Of a stretch of DNA of 28,075 bases, positions 1-7,651 are shown one piece after another. Made by a program: the position numbers and the translations under genes. The DNA comes from an uncultured Verrucomicrobiota bacterium (GTDB lineage: Bacteria > Verrucomicrobiota > Kiritimatiellia > CAIVKH01): contig CALKUH010000011.1 in NCBI GenBank assembly GCA_937996795.1, positions 1 to 28,075 of the forward strand, given 5' to 3'. Below the pieces are notes generated by a model. That model worked only from the letters and a program-made list of their open reading frames with translations, was not told the origin of the DNA and did no database searches. Numbering within the stretch: the stretch's first letter is position 1; every line of letters starts with the position of its first letter.

Positions 1-103
1 GGGGCGGGGGGGGGGGGGGGTGGGGGGGGGGGGGGGGGGGGGGGGGGGGAGGGGGTTTTGGGGGGGGTGGGGAAGGGGGCCGCGGGGGGGGGGGGGGTCG
101 GGG
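1..103. other. Poly-G contig end, probable artefact
   Basis: Nearly uninterrupted G with a few T, A and C interruptions, ending around the transition into ordinary mixed sequence after base 103. No coding or RNA feature can be assigned. Such a run at a contig edge is most simply read as a sequencing or assembly artefact, such as no-signal bases called as G. Bases 104-143 are ordinary sequence downstream of the toxin stop codon with no feature seen. Confidence 0.8.
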
Positions 104-143
104 CTTTGTCGCTGATGAGGCAAGAGTGGGGTAGCACCGCCAC

Positions 144-458
144 TTAGCTTGTGCGCTCGATCCGGTAAATTCTGTTTTGCCAGTACGATGGGCGTCTCTT
201 GCAGTGTGCGATGGCCAGAATCCAGATGCGTTGGTTCGCGTGTGCGTAGACGACGAGGTACGGAAAACGGTGTGTGAGAAGCCGGCGTGTGCCATCTTCG
301 CGGAGTGGCCAACGATCCGGGTGGTCGGCGATGACTTGCAAGGATCGTTCGATTTCGCCCGCAAAATCAAGCCCAAGGCCCCGGGCTCTATCTTCGTAAA
401 ACGTGACGGCCTCCCAAAGCTCCACCTCCGCTTCATGGAGGATCGTTACCTCGGTCAT
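144..458 (-). CDS. ParE/RelE-family toxin of a type II toxin-antitoxin module
   Basis: A 104-residue basic protein, the usual length for this family. The N-terminal helical part contains a WEAVTFYEDRARGLG segment. The C-terminal beta-sheet contains RRLLTHRFPYLVVY, followed by IWILAIAHCKRRPSYW, which is the characteristic pattern of the 'plasmid stabilisation system' ParE/RelE group. Family members poison gyrase (ParE) or cut ribosome-bound mRNA (RelE); the sequence alone does not say which. Its ATG overlaps the antitoxin stop in an ATGA at 455-458, so the toxin should be translationally coupled to the antitoxin, with the antitoxin made first. It is the last gene before the contig edge. Confidence 0.85.
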   Translation of the reverse strand: MTEVTILHEAEVELWEAVTFYEDRARGLGLDFAGEIERSLQVIADHPDRWPLREDGTRRLLTHRFPYLVVYAHANQRIWILAIAHCKRRPSYWQNRIYRIERTS

Positions 459-682
459 GAATATTTTGCCCTGATATCCGCGAATACCTCGGACGCCGGG
501 CGTCCGGTGGCGGTTCCCTCCCGAACCATCTTGAGGCGGCGTTGAATTTCGGTTTCCTGCGATGGGCTCAAATCGTACTCCGCCGGATCATCGAGACTCA
601 GGATCAGCTCGTGAGCCAGACTCGCCCTCTCGCTTGCCGAAAGCGCCATGACGGCGCTGCGCGCTTTTTCCACCGGGGTCAT
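455..682 (-). CDS. Addiction-module antitoxin (TIGR02574-like)
   Basis: A 75-residue acidic protein. It has an N-terminal helical region with ALSASERASLAHELILSL and a C-terminal tail with RRLKMVREGTATGRPASEVF, the pattern of the 'putative addiction module component' family. These proteins bind and neutralise the partner ParE/RelE toxin through the C-terminal segment and often repress their own promoter. It precedes the toxin in the usual antitoxin-first order, with a 4-bp overlap. The ATG at 682 lies 7 bases from a perfect 6-bp inverted repeat (690-705) and 6 bases from a -10-like hexamer, so autoregulation is plausible. No DNA-binding fold can be proven by eye. Confidence 0.8.
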   Translation of the reverse strand: MTPVEKARSAVMALSASERASLAHELILSLDDPAEYDLSPSQETEIQRRLKMVREGTATGRPASEVFADIRAKYS

Positions 683-688
683 GAGGAA

Positions 689-717
689 ACACTACCTCCG
701 TAGTGAAAGACCGTCAA
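689..717 (-). promoter_or_regulatory. Promoter and possible operator of the ParE-type TA module
   Basis: On the minus strand, TTGACG (717-712), a 17-base spacer and TAGTGT (694-689) are followed by exactly six bases and then the antitoxin ATG at 682. This would place +1 at the A of the ATG, giving a leaderless mRNA. The perfect inverted repeat CACTAC-CTCC-GTAGTG (690-705) overlaps the -10 and could be the autorepression operator. The -10 matches consensus at only three of six positions, so this is a prediction. Confidence 0.45.
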
Positions 718-743
718 TTCGTGGGCATGAGGAGATTGGCCGG

Positions 744-795
744 TGTTTGGCTCAAGTCGCCACGGCGCGTTGAGCCAACGCGCCCTACCCAAACA
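744..795. repeat. REP-like palindrome with GTAG foot
   Basis: A perfect 8-bp hairpin, GGCGCGTT-GAGCC-AACGCGCC, spans 764-784. Read on the minus strand it is directly preceded by GTAG (785-788), the tetranucleotide typical at the foot of REP elements mobilised by RAYT transposases. A wider inverted repeat, TGTTTGG (744-750) and CCAAACA (789-795), encloses it, and GGCTCAA/TTGAGCC (749-755/770-776) offers an alternative fold. It lies just past the stop of the P1B-ATPase gene and before the TA promoter, so it could also stabilise mRNA ends or terminate transcription. It differs in sequence from the REPs at 8374-9024. Confidence 0.7.
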
Positions 796-806
796 TGGTT
801 GCAGAT

Positions 807-2741
807 TCACTTCTTCGCGGCTGGGTCGAGGTCTTCGCCGTGGCGGATGAGGCGGGCGCTGTTGAAGACGACGATGAGGGAGCCGGCGTTGTGGGTGAGG
901 GCGGCGAGGATGGGGTTCATCCAGCCCAGGCCGGACAACGTGAGGCCGCCGATGATGAAGAGGCCGCCGATGGCGAGGTTCTGGTACACGACCGAGCGCG
1001 CGGCGCGGGACAGGCGGATCAGGAAGGGCAGGCGGCGCAGGTCGTTGCTCATCAGCGCGACGGTCGCGGAATGGATCGCCACGTCGCGGCCCGCGGCGCC
1101 CATCGCAATCCCCGTGTCGCTGGCGGCGAGCGCGGGGGCGTCGTTGACGCCGTCGCCAATGAAGGCAACGCGATAGCCTTCCGCCTTCACCCGGTTCACA
1201 AACTCAACCTTTTGCGCGGGCAGGCATTCGGCCTGCCATTCCAGCACGCCCGCGTGATCGGTGAGCTGGCCCGCCAGCTGGCGCGCGACCGCCTCGCGGT
1301 CGCCGGTCACCATCGCGAGCCGGCGTACGCCCGGCAGCGCCGCGAGCTCCGCCAGCGCGCGCGCGGTCTCGGGCCGCGCCTGGTCGCGCAGGCCGATCCA
1401 GCCCAGGTAGCGGCCGCTGCGCGCGACATAGATCACGCTCAAGCCCTCGCCGCCCGCCCGCTCATCCGCATCGAGCGCGGCGTCCACCAGCCCCAGGTCG
1501 CGCAACCACGCCGCGCGTCCACAGGCGACGGGGGCGCCCTCCACCGTGGCGCGCACGCCGCGGCCCGGCTCTTCGTGGAAATCGCGGATCGCGCCGGGCG
1601 CGATGCCGGTTTGCGCGGCGAGCGCCACCAGCGCGCGGGCGACCGGGTGCTGGCTGGGCTGCTCGGCGGCGACAGCGGCGGCGAGCAGGTCGGCCGGCGT
1701 GATCCCGTCGCGCGGGGCGAGCCGGACCACGCCGAGTTCGCCGGTGGTCAGCGTGCCGGTCTTGTCGAACACCAGCGCGTCGATGCGCGCGGCGGCTTCG
1801 AGGTCGCCGACGTTTTTGACGAGGATGCCGAGCCGCGCCGCGGCGGACAGGGCGGCGACCATCGCCGTCGGCATCGCGAGGATAAACGCGCAGGGGCACG
1901 AAATGACGAGCAGCGCGACCACGCGGTTCCAGTCGTTCGTGAAAAACCAGACCAGCGCCACGAGCATCAGGACGGCGGGCGTGTAGTAGCCGACGTAGCG
2001 GTCCATGATCCGCATCATCGGCAGCCGTGTTTTCTCCGCCGCGAGGATCAGCTCGCGCACGCGGCCGATGGTGGTGTCCTCGCCCGCGCGGGTGACCTCG
2101 ACTTCGATGACGCCGGTGAGGTTCTGCGTGCCGGCGAATACCGTCTCGCCGGGCTCGCGGTCCACGGGCAGCGACTCGCCGGTGATCGCGGACTCGTTGA
2201 GCGTGGTGCGTCCGTCGCGGATGACGCCGTCCGCCGCGACATTGTCGCCGGGCCGCACGCGGATGTGGTCGCCGGGATGCAACTGGAGCGCCGGCGTTTC
2301 CTCGTCCGTCCCGTCCGGCCGTATGCGGCGCGCTGTCGCGGGGGTCAGGCGGATCAGGCTCTCGATCGCGCGGTGCGCGCCCTCGGCGGTGCGTGTTTCG
2401 ATCACGAGCGACAGCAGCATGAAGAACGCGACCACGCCCGCGGTCCGGAAATCGCCCTGCGCCATCGCGGCGAGGACCGCGAGGGCGACGAGTTCATCCA
2501 TGTGCAGGTGGCCGCGGATGAGGTCGCGCAGCGCGGCCCAGAAAATGGGCAGCGCGAGCACCAGCGCGCCGAGCGTGGCGCTGACGTCGGCGGCGATCGG
2601 GTTGTCGGGATAGAGCGCGTCCGCGATGTAGGCGTTGAGCACGAGCGCGGACCCGGCGAGCAGCCAGCCGAGGTTCACCGCGTGGTGCGCGTGGTTGTGC
2701 CCGGCGCAATCGCAGCCGGGTTCGTGTGCGGGCGCGCTCAC
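807..2741 (-). CDS. Heavy-metal translocating P1B-type ATPase
   Basis: A 644-residue transition-metal export pump of the inner membrane. Visible motifs are TGES (187-190, actuator), the membrane CPC metal site (282-284), the phosphorylation motif DKTGTLT (Asp326), the P1B-specific His-Pro (365-366) and the hinge GDGVNDAP (529-536). There is no N-terminal HMA domain. Instead residues 10-20 form a short Cys/His cluster (CDCAGHNHAHH). The last transmembrane segment carries THNAGSLIVVFNSARL (616-631), with no Asp as in ZntA and no SS pair as in Cu pumps, so the metal is not assignable by motif; Zn/Cd/Co-type ions are more likely than Cu. The GTG start at 2741 overlaps the stop of the upstream SPFH gene (GTGA). 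It is the last gene of the five-gene SPFH operon. Confidence 0.93.
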   Translation of the reverse strand: MSAPAHEPGCDCAGHNHAHHAVNLGWLLAGSALVLNAYIADALYPDNPIAADVSATLGALVLALPIFWAALRDLIRGHLHMDELVALAVLAAMAQGDFRTAGVVAFFMLLSLVIETRTAEGAHRAIESLIRLTPATARRIRPDGTDEETPALQLHPGDHIRVRPGDNVAADGVIRDGRTTLNESAITGESLPVDREPGETVFAGTQNLTGVIEVEVTRAGEDTTIGRVRELILAAEKTRLPMMRIMDRYVGYYTPAVLMLVALVWFFTNDWNRVVALLVISCPCAFILAMPTAMVAALSAAARLGILVKNVGDLEAAARIDALVFDKTGTLTTGELGVVRLAPRDGITPADLLAAAVAAEQPSQHPVARALVALAAQTGIAPGAIRDFHEEPGRGVRATVEGAPVACGRAAWLRDLGLVDAALDADERAGGEGLSVIYVARSGRYLGWIGLRDQARPETARALAELAALPGVRRLAMVTGDREAVARQLAGQLTDHAGVLEWQAECLPAQKVEFVNRVKAEGYRVAFIGDGVNDAPALAASDTGIAMGAAGRDVAIHSATVALMSNDLRRLPFLIRLSRAARSVVYQNLAIGGLFIIGGLTLSGLGWMNPILAALTHNAGSLIVVFNSARLIRHGEDLDPAAKK

Positions 2742-3775
2742 TCGTGCGCCTCCGGGATCCAGCGCGGCGGCGCGCCAAAATTGAGCCGCAGTTCCTGGCC
2801 GTCGTTGGCGAGGATCTTGCGCTCGACGCGCGCGAGCGCCTCGCGCACGGCGTCCTGCCGGAGCGTGCGCTCGACGACCTGCGGGTGCTTCCGCCAGGCG
2901 GGCAGCAGCGCGGCATACGCATCCGCGCGGGACGCGACCTCGGAGGCGCGGTTCTGGCGATCCGCCTCGCCCGCCGCGATCCGGCGGTCGCCTTCGCCCG
3001 CCGCCTCGTTGGAGGCGCGCACGGCATAGGCGCGGGCGTCGCTGATGAGTTCGGCGCGGGCCTGCGCGGCCTGCGTCACGGCGTCAAACGCCGCGGCCAC
3101 CTGGGCGGGCGGCACGATGCCGAGCAGGTCCACCCCTTGCAGGCGCACGCCGACCCCGAGGGCGTCCAGCCGCGGGCGCAGTTCAAATTCCACGGCGTCC
3201 CGGTAGGCCGCGATCCCGGTGCGGAGGGCGCGGTCGATGGCGAAGCGCGCGCTGACGCGGACCACCGCGCGGTCGAGTTCGTCCAGCAGCAGCGTTTCGG
3301 GCTCGCGATGGGTGAACGTCCACGCGAAGGGATCGGTGATCGTGTAGCGCAGCGCCCAGCGATGGTGCAGCAGGTTCGCGTCGCCGCTCAACGCATAGCC
3401 GTCCTGGCCGGGCCGCAGCGCGTCGCCCCAGTCGGGCGTGTCCATCTGGCTGCCGGTCCCGCCGCCGTGCGCCGGCCAGAAGGAGCGGCTGGTCATCGTC
3501 TGCACGCGCTCGGTCGGCACGCGCACGATTTCGGAGAACGGGCGGGGCCAGGTCCAGTGCAGGCCCGGCTCCTTCGTGCGGTCCGCGCCGGTCCCGATGG
3601 CGCGCCCGAAGCGCAGCACGAAGGCGCGCTCGTGCTGCGGCACGATGAAGAGGCCGGACGCGAGGTAGGCGAGCAGCGCGAGCAGCAGCGCGATGCGCAT
3701 CAGCCGGAACGTCAGCCGCAGCGCATCGCCGAGCGCCGCCGCGCCGCTGTCGGGCGTATGGACCGGTTGCGTCAC
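2738..3775 (-). CDS. SPFH-domain protein, HflK-like (second copy)
   Basis: A 345-residue membrane-anchored band-7/SPFH protein. There is one transmembrane helix at about residues 24-45, then the SPFH start (IVPQHERAFVLRFGRAIG, 44-61) and GLHWTWPRPFSEIVRVPTER (71-90), which is the HflK pattern. Residues 235-320 are helical and Ala/Glu/Arg-rich, as in SPFH oligomerisation coils. HflK forms a ring with HflC that encloses and restrains the FtsH protease; here no FtsH gene is adjacent. The GTG start at 3775 overlaps the HflC-like stop (GTGA), and its own stop overlaps the ATPase start. An odd insert of about 30 residues rich in Gly and Asp (103-131) interrupts the SPFH domain. The role in this operon is inferred to be a scaffold for the neighbouring membrane proteins. 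Confidence 0.85.
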   Translation of the reverse strand: MTQPVHTPDSGAAALGDALRLTFRLMRIALLLALLAYLASGLFIVPQHERAFVLRFGRAIGTGADRTKEPGLHWTWPRPFSEIVRVPTERVQTMTSRSFWPAHGGGTGSQMDTPDWGDALRPGQDGYALSGDANLLHHRWALRYTITDPFAWTFTHREPETLLLDELDRAVVRVSARFAIDRALRTGIAAYRDAVEFELRPRLDALGVGVRLQGVDLLGIVPPAQVAAAFDAVTQAAQARAELISDARAYAVRASNEAAGEGDRRIAAGEADRQNRASEVASRADAYAALLPAWRKHPQVVERTLRQDAVREALARVERKILANDGQELRLNFGAPPRWIPEAHE

Positions 3776-4692
3776 GGGCGCCGCTCCGTCTGTTTCGGCG
3801 CCGCCGCGCCGGCGGGTGTTTCAGGCAGCAGCAGGTCGAAGGGTTCCGTGTCGGCGCTCAGCACGACGGTGGATTTGTCGCCGAGCGTCTCGCGCAGCGC
3901 GTCGAGTTTGCGCAGGAACAGCGCGAGGCCGGGTTCCTCGCTGAACACCTGGTAGTGCGCCGCCGCCTCCGCTTCGCCCTCGGCGCGCAGCCGGCGCGCC
4001 TCCGCGTCGGCGCGGGCGAGCACCTGGTCGCGCTCGCTGTCGGCCTGCGCGCGGATGCGCACGGCTTCGCCCTCGCCCTCGGAGCGATAGCGTTCGGCGA
4101 GTTCCTCGCGCTCGGCGCGCATGCGTTCAAAGACGGATTGCGTGATCGCCTCGGGGAGCCCGAGTTTGCGCAGGCCGACAAACAGGACCTCGATGCCGTA
4201 GCGCTTCTCCGCCTCGAGGCGCACGGCCTCGGCGACGCGCTGTTCGATGAGGTCGTGGCGCAGGGCGGCGGGGTCGATGTTCACGAGTTGCGCGAAGGTG
4301 ACCTCGCCGAGCGCGGCGTTCTTGTGCGTGCGCAGCAGGCCGTCGAGGTCCTGCTCCGCCTTTTCCTCCGAGCCGAGGCGTTCGAGGAAGAGGATCGGGT
4401 CCTTGATGCGCCAGCCGCAGTAGAGCGCGACGAGCACGTTCTTGCCGTCGCCCGTGAGCGTCTCCTCGTAGGACCCTTGCAGGGCGCGGATGCGCGCGTC
4501 GAAGCGGTGCACGCGCTGCACGGGCCAGGGCCAGCGCGTGTAGAGGCCGGCTTCGGTGATCGCGCGCTCCGGCTTGCCGAGGCGCGTCACGACGGCGACC
4601 TCGCCTTCGCGGACAATGAAGATGACTTGCAGCGCGGCGAACAGGGCGGCGATGGTCAGGCCGACCAGCAGCGGGGTGCGGTTCGGGTTCAT
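3772..4692 (-). CDS. SPFH-domain protein, HflC-like
   Basis: A 306-residue protein with one N-terminal membrane helix (7-27) followed by an SPFH domain opening with VREGEVAVVTRLGKPERAI (27-45). It keeps the HflC-type GLRKLGLPEAITQSVFERMR (173-192). A charged coiled coil rich in Glu/Arg/Ala follows to about 245, and then a conserved helix (FLRKLDALRETLGD). The length and order match HflC, the partner of HflK in the periplasmic cage around FtsH. The ATG at 4692 overlaps the upstream stop (ATGA, 4689-4692) and its stop overlaps the next GTG. No FtsH is nearby, so the partner here may be the two HflK-like neighbours. I call it HflC-like rather than hflC because the family has many paralogues. Confidence 0.88.
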   Translation of the reverse strand: MNPNRTPLLVGLTIAALFAALQVIFIVREGEVAVVTRLGKPERAITEAGLYTRWPWPVQRVHRFDARIRALQGSYEETLTGDGKNVLVALYCGWRIKDPILFLERLGSEEKAEQDLDGLLRTHKNAALGEVTFAQLVNIDPAALRHDLIEQRVAEAVRLEAEKRYGIEVLFVGLRKLGLPEAITQSVFERMRAEREELAERYRSEGEGEAVRIRAQADSERDQVLARADAEARRLRAEGEAEAAAHYQVFSEEPGLALFLRKLDALRETLGDKSTVVLSADTEPFDLLLPETPAGAAAPKQTERRP

Positions 4693-6551
4693 GGATGCGT
4701 GTCTCCCATCGGCATCGGGGCCAGTTCGTAGAGTTCCGGCAGGTCCTTCGCCTTCAGGTCAAAATACAGCGTCTGCTTCGCGTCCCGGTGCGCGATGACG
4801 GTGAACGCGCGGTCCGCGAGCGCGTCGGCCAGCGCGGCCAGCTTCAGGTCCTGGCGCAGGACCTCCGGCGCGGCCTGCTGCGCGTCGCGCAGGCGGGTGA
4901 AGAGCTGCGCATCCGCCGCCGCGCGCTCGCGCACGCGCACGCGGTCCGCCTCCGCCGCCCACACGCGGCGCGCGGCTTCCGCTTCGCTCAGCGGCTTCGC
5001 CGACGCGGCGTAGGCGCGCGCGCCGAGGATCATCGCCTCCTTCTGTTCCAGCGCGCCGATGACGGACTGGAACGATTCGGCGACGGTGACCGGCGGGTGC
5101 ACGCCCTGCAGGCCGACAAACAGGATTTCGATGCCGAGCCCCCGCGCGTCGGCCTCCCGTTGCAGCGCGGCCTTCACCGCGCCGCTGACCGCGAGGCGGT
5201 CGGGTCCCAGCAGGTCGAGCAGGTCGCGCGCCGCGATCTCGCGCGTGAGCGCGCGGTACGCGAGGTCGCGCACCAGCGCGTCCGGCTCGCTGTGGCGGTA
5301 GGCGTAGTCGAGCAGGTTCGTGATCCGGTATTCGACCGGAAGGTTCACCGACACGAGGCTGACGGACGTGGCCTCGCTCGCGGCGCCGCCTTTGGACGGG
5401 CCGCGCGTGGCGGAAACGAAGACGTCCTCCTCGCGGAAATGCGGGACGGTCCAGAGCAGCACGTCGGGCCGGTGCGCGCCGTCGTCCGCCGCATAGCCGA
5501 CCTGCACGTTGAGGATGCGCCGGGCGGGCAGGCGCCGCACCGTCTCAAACGGCCACGGCGCCTTCAGGTGGAATCCGCTCGTCAACTGCCAGTCCTGCGC
5601 GAGCGGCCTGCCCCAGCGCTCGCGGATCGCCTCCTCGCCGGGGCCGAGGAAGACGAGCGAGGAGAGCGCGTACATCAGCAGCGCCTGCACGGCGAGCAGC
5701 GGGAGCAGCGCGCGGCGCAGCAGGCGGAGCAGCGCGCCGTGTCCGGCCTGCACGCCGAACTGGTAATCCAGCGACGCGGCGACATCGCGCGTCCATTCCG
5801 CCGGGTCGGTCAGCCACGCCGCGAGGCGGCTTTCGATGGGCGGCGCGCCGCGGCGCCGCGCGGGCGCATAGAGCGACACGAGGAACAGGAAGAACTGCTC
5901 CGCCGCGAGCAGGGCCCAGGCGACGGGCAGGGCGCGGGCGAGCCAGCGGTCCGCCACCGGCCAGCCGAGATGCGCGGCGAGCGCGGACAACGCGCCGGCG
6001 GCGGCGGCGAGCGCGAACACGCCGAGCGCGAGGCCGGGCGCGCGCGCGGAATCGGCGCCCGGTGTGCGCGCGAGGCCGATGAGGTATCGGCTGAAGAGGA
6101 AGAGCGCGAACGCCTCGCCGAACAGGAACGACGCGGCGAGCAGCGGATTCGCCGGCGGTTCGGCGTTCGCGGTGTCCGCCGTCCACAGCGCATACGCGGC
6201 CGTGCCGAGCGCGACCGAAAGGGCGAGGGCGAGCGCGGGCCAGGCGAAGCGATCAAGGTGGGCGAGCGTGCGCGCGGAGGAAAACGGTTCCGCATCGCCC
6301 GCGGAGAACAGTGCGCCGGTCGTCGAGGTGGTGGCCGCGCGTGCGCGGTCCTGTTCCTCCTCGCGCGTGAGGCGCACGAGGCGCGCGCGCACCGCGCAGG
6401 CGAAGCCGAGGACGAGGCTCCAGCCGGCCGCGACCGCGAGGGCGTCGAGGTGCAGCAGCTGCGTGCGCGCGGCGAGCGCGGCGTTCAGGCCGCCGGACAG
6501 CGCGGCGAGCGCGGCGGCGGCCCACAGGGTTTTTTCAAGTGATTTGGTCAT
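4689..6551 (-). CDS. Polytopic HflK-like SPFH protein
   Basis: A 620-residue protein with an unusual N-terminal half of about six predicted membrane helices (roughly 8-27, 36-56, 105-125, 139-160, 172-193, 205-227). A seventh helix (282-301) leads into an HflK-type SPFH domain (LVFLGPGEEAIRERWGRPL, 299-317; about 304-510). A charged C-terminal helical region and a short beta tail follow. Ordinary HflK has only one membrane helix, so the polytopic half is an added module. The start is the ATG at 6551, because it forms an ATGA overlap with the permease stop and opens MTKSLEKTL. A longer reading frame upstream is only the opposite phase of the permease gene. It is the second gene of the operon, ahead of the HflC- and HflK-like genes. 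Confidence 0.85.
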   Translation of the reverse strand: MTKSLEKTLWAAAALAALSGGLNAALAARTQLLHLDALAVAAGWSLVLGFACAVRARLVRLTREEEQDRARAATTSTTGALFSAGDAEPFSSARTLAHLDRFAWPALALALSVALGTAAYALWTADTANAEPPANPLLAASFLFGEAFALFLFSRYLIGLARTPGADSARAPGLALGVFALAAAAGALSALAAHLGWPVADRWLARALPVAWALLAAEQFFLFLVSLYAPARRRGAPPIESRLAAWLTDPAEWTRDVAASLDYQFGVQAGHGALLRLLRRALLPLLAVQALLMYALSSLVFLGPGEEAIRERWGRPLAQDWQLTSGFHLKAPWPFETVRRLPARRILNVQVGYAADDGAHRPDVLLWTVPHFREEDVFVSATRGPSKGGAASEATSVSLVSVNLPVEYRITNLLDYAYRHSEPDALVRDLAYRALTREIAARDLLDLLGPDRLAVSGAVKAALQREADARGLGIEILFVGLQGVHPPVTVAESFQSVIGALEQKEAMILGARAYAASAKPLSEAEAARRVWAAEADRVRVRERAAADAQLFTRLRDAQQAAPEVLRQDLKLAALADALADRAFTVIAHRDAKQTLYFDLKAKDLPELYELAPMPMGDTHP

Positions 6552-7513
6552 CCACGCAGTTCCATGCGGCGGAACGCGAATATACCGGCGGCGAGGATGC
6601 CCGCCAAGTACAAGGCGGTGTACGCCGCCGCGCGGCCGACGTAGGACCACGGCAGGCCGTCCCCGGCGAGCGCGTCGGCCGCCCAGAAATGCTGGAAATT
6701 CGGGGTCAATCCGTCGAGCAGCGCGAAGACGGCATGATCCGCCGCGCGCCGGCCGAAGAGGTAGTCCGACATCAGGCCGAGCAGGAAGATGACGCTGCAC
6801 GTCACGAGCGCGGGCACGGTGTCGAGCCGGGTGGCGAGCGCGAGGGCTAGGCCCATCAGCAGCAGGATCGCGAGCGCGACGAGCGCCGAGGCGGGCGCGA
6901 TGTCGAGCGGCAGCGCCGCGCCCCACGCCGTGGATTCCGCGGCGCCGGGTTGGAAGCCGGACAGCGCGAGCGCCAGCGGAAGCAGGACCAGCAGCGCGCC
7001 GAACGAGCGGGACACGAACGGGCGGCGGAGCAGGTAGTTTTGCAGGCCGCCCGCGAGCAGCGCCACGAGCAGGGCGGCGAGCAGCGGGCCGGAGCCCCAC
7101 CAGTCGTGGACGTAGGGTTCCGCGACGGTGCGCGTGGCGAGGACCGTGGCGATGCTCATTAAGAAGGAGAAGGCGAGCAGCACCAGCGCAAGCCCGGCGA
7201 ATTTGCCGAGGAAGAAGAGCGGGCGCGCGACGGGTTTGCTGAGGACCGCGGACGCCGTGCCGCTGCGCAACTCCGCCCGCAACGCGGTGCAGGCCATCAG
7301 CACGCCGAGCACGAGGCCCGACACGAATTGCAGGGCGAGCGCGCTGTCGCGCACCAGCCGATCCCCCTCACCGAGCGTATGCGTGAACAGGATCGGCATC
7401 AGGCCGGTGAACGCGACCGCCGCCGTCGCCAGCAGCATGACGATGGGCTGCCGGATCGCCTCCAGCGCGGTAAGCCCCGCCAGCGCCACCCCCTGTCGAA
7501 TCATCAAACTCAT
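6548..7513 (-). CDS. ABC-2-like multi-pass membrane permease
   Basis: A 321-residue membrane protein with about six hydrophobic helices. The N-terminal part resembles the ABC-2/NosY-like permease subfamily: a cytoplasmic start, then a first helix, then a SGTASAVLSKPVARPLFFLG segment of the type that follows the second helix and contacts the ATPase. No ATP-binding subunit is present in the operon or next to it, which is odd for this family. I chose ATG 7513 (MSLMIRQG) over a longer frame because a good -10 (TATAGT) lies exactly six bases upstream and the extra residues are not membrane-protein-like. It is the first gene of the SPFH/P1B-ATPase operon and its stop overlaps the next ATG. The substrate is unknown. 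Confidence 0.72.
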   Translation of the reverse strand: MSLMIRQGVALAGLTALEAIRQPIVMLLATAAVAFTGLMPILFTHTLGEGDRLVRDSALALQFVSGLVLGVLMACTALRAELRSGTASAVLSKPVARPLFFLGKFAGLALVLLAFSFLMSIATVLATRTVAEPYVHDWWGSGPLLAALLVALLAGGLQNYLLRRPFVSRSFGALLVLLPLALALSGFQPGAAESTAWGAALPLDIAPASALVALAILLLMGLALALATRLDTVPALVTCSVIFLLGLMSDYLFGRRAADHAVFALLDGLTPNFQHFWAADALAGDGLPWSYVGRAAAYTALYLAGILAAGIFAFRRMELRG

Positions 7514-7519
7514 GGCGGC

Positions 7520-7549
7520 ACTATACGCCAGCCGCGACAACAGGGCCAA
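7520..7549 (-). promoter_or_regulatory. Promoter of the SPFH/P1B-ATPase operon
   Basis: On the minus strand, TTGGCC (7549-7544), an 18-base spacer and TATAGT (7525-7520) are followed by six bases (GCCGCC) and the permease ATG at 7513. The -10 is five of six to consensus. The geometry places transcription start at the ATG itself, and no Shine-Dalgarno sequence is present, so a leaderless mRNA is predicted. Confidence 0.5.
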
Positions 7550-7651
7550 ACAGGAATGCGCGGCGCTGCGCGGAAGAGGGCCCGCGAAACACCCGAAAGA
7601 GGCGAAATAAGGTCGGGGGCGAGGGACGAGGGGGAGGTGTGTCGCTTTTGC

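Noticed and set aside
795..3029. Long plus-strand open frame of 744 residues opposite the P1B-ATPase
   Set aside because: It is an antisense shadow rich in Arg, Gly, Ala and His with no family motif; the opposite strand has full P-type ATPase motifs.
2738..4692. Naming the two genes hflK and hflC outright with an FtsH-regulating role
   Set aside because: There is no ftsH in the window and three SPFH paralogues occur together with other partners, so only 'HflK-like' and 'HflC-like' are justified.
4689..7100. 803-residue version of the polytopic SPFH protein
   Set aside because: The added N-terminal residues are Arg/Pro-rich and come from the out-of-phase permease gene. The ATGA overlap at 6548-6551 marks the true start.
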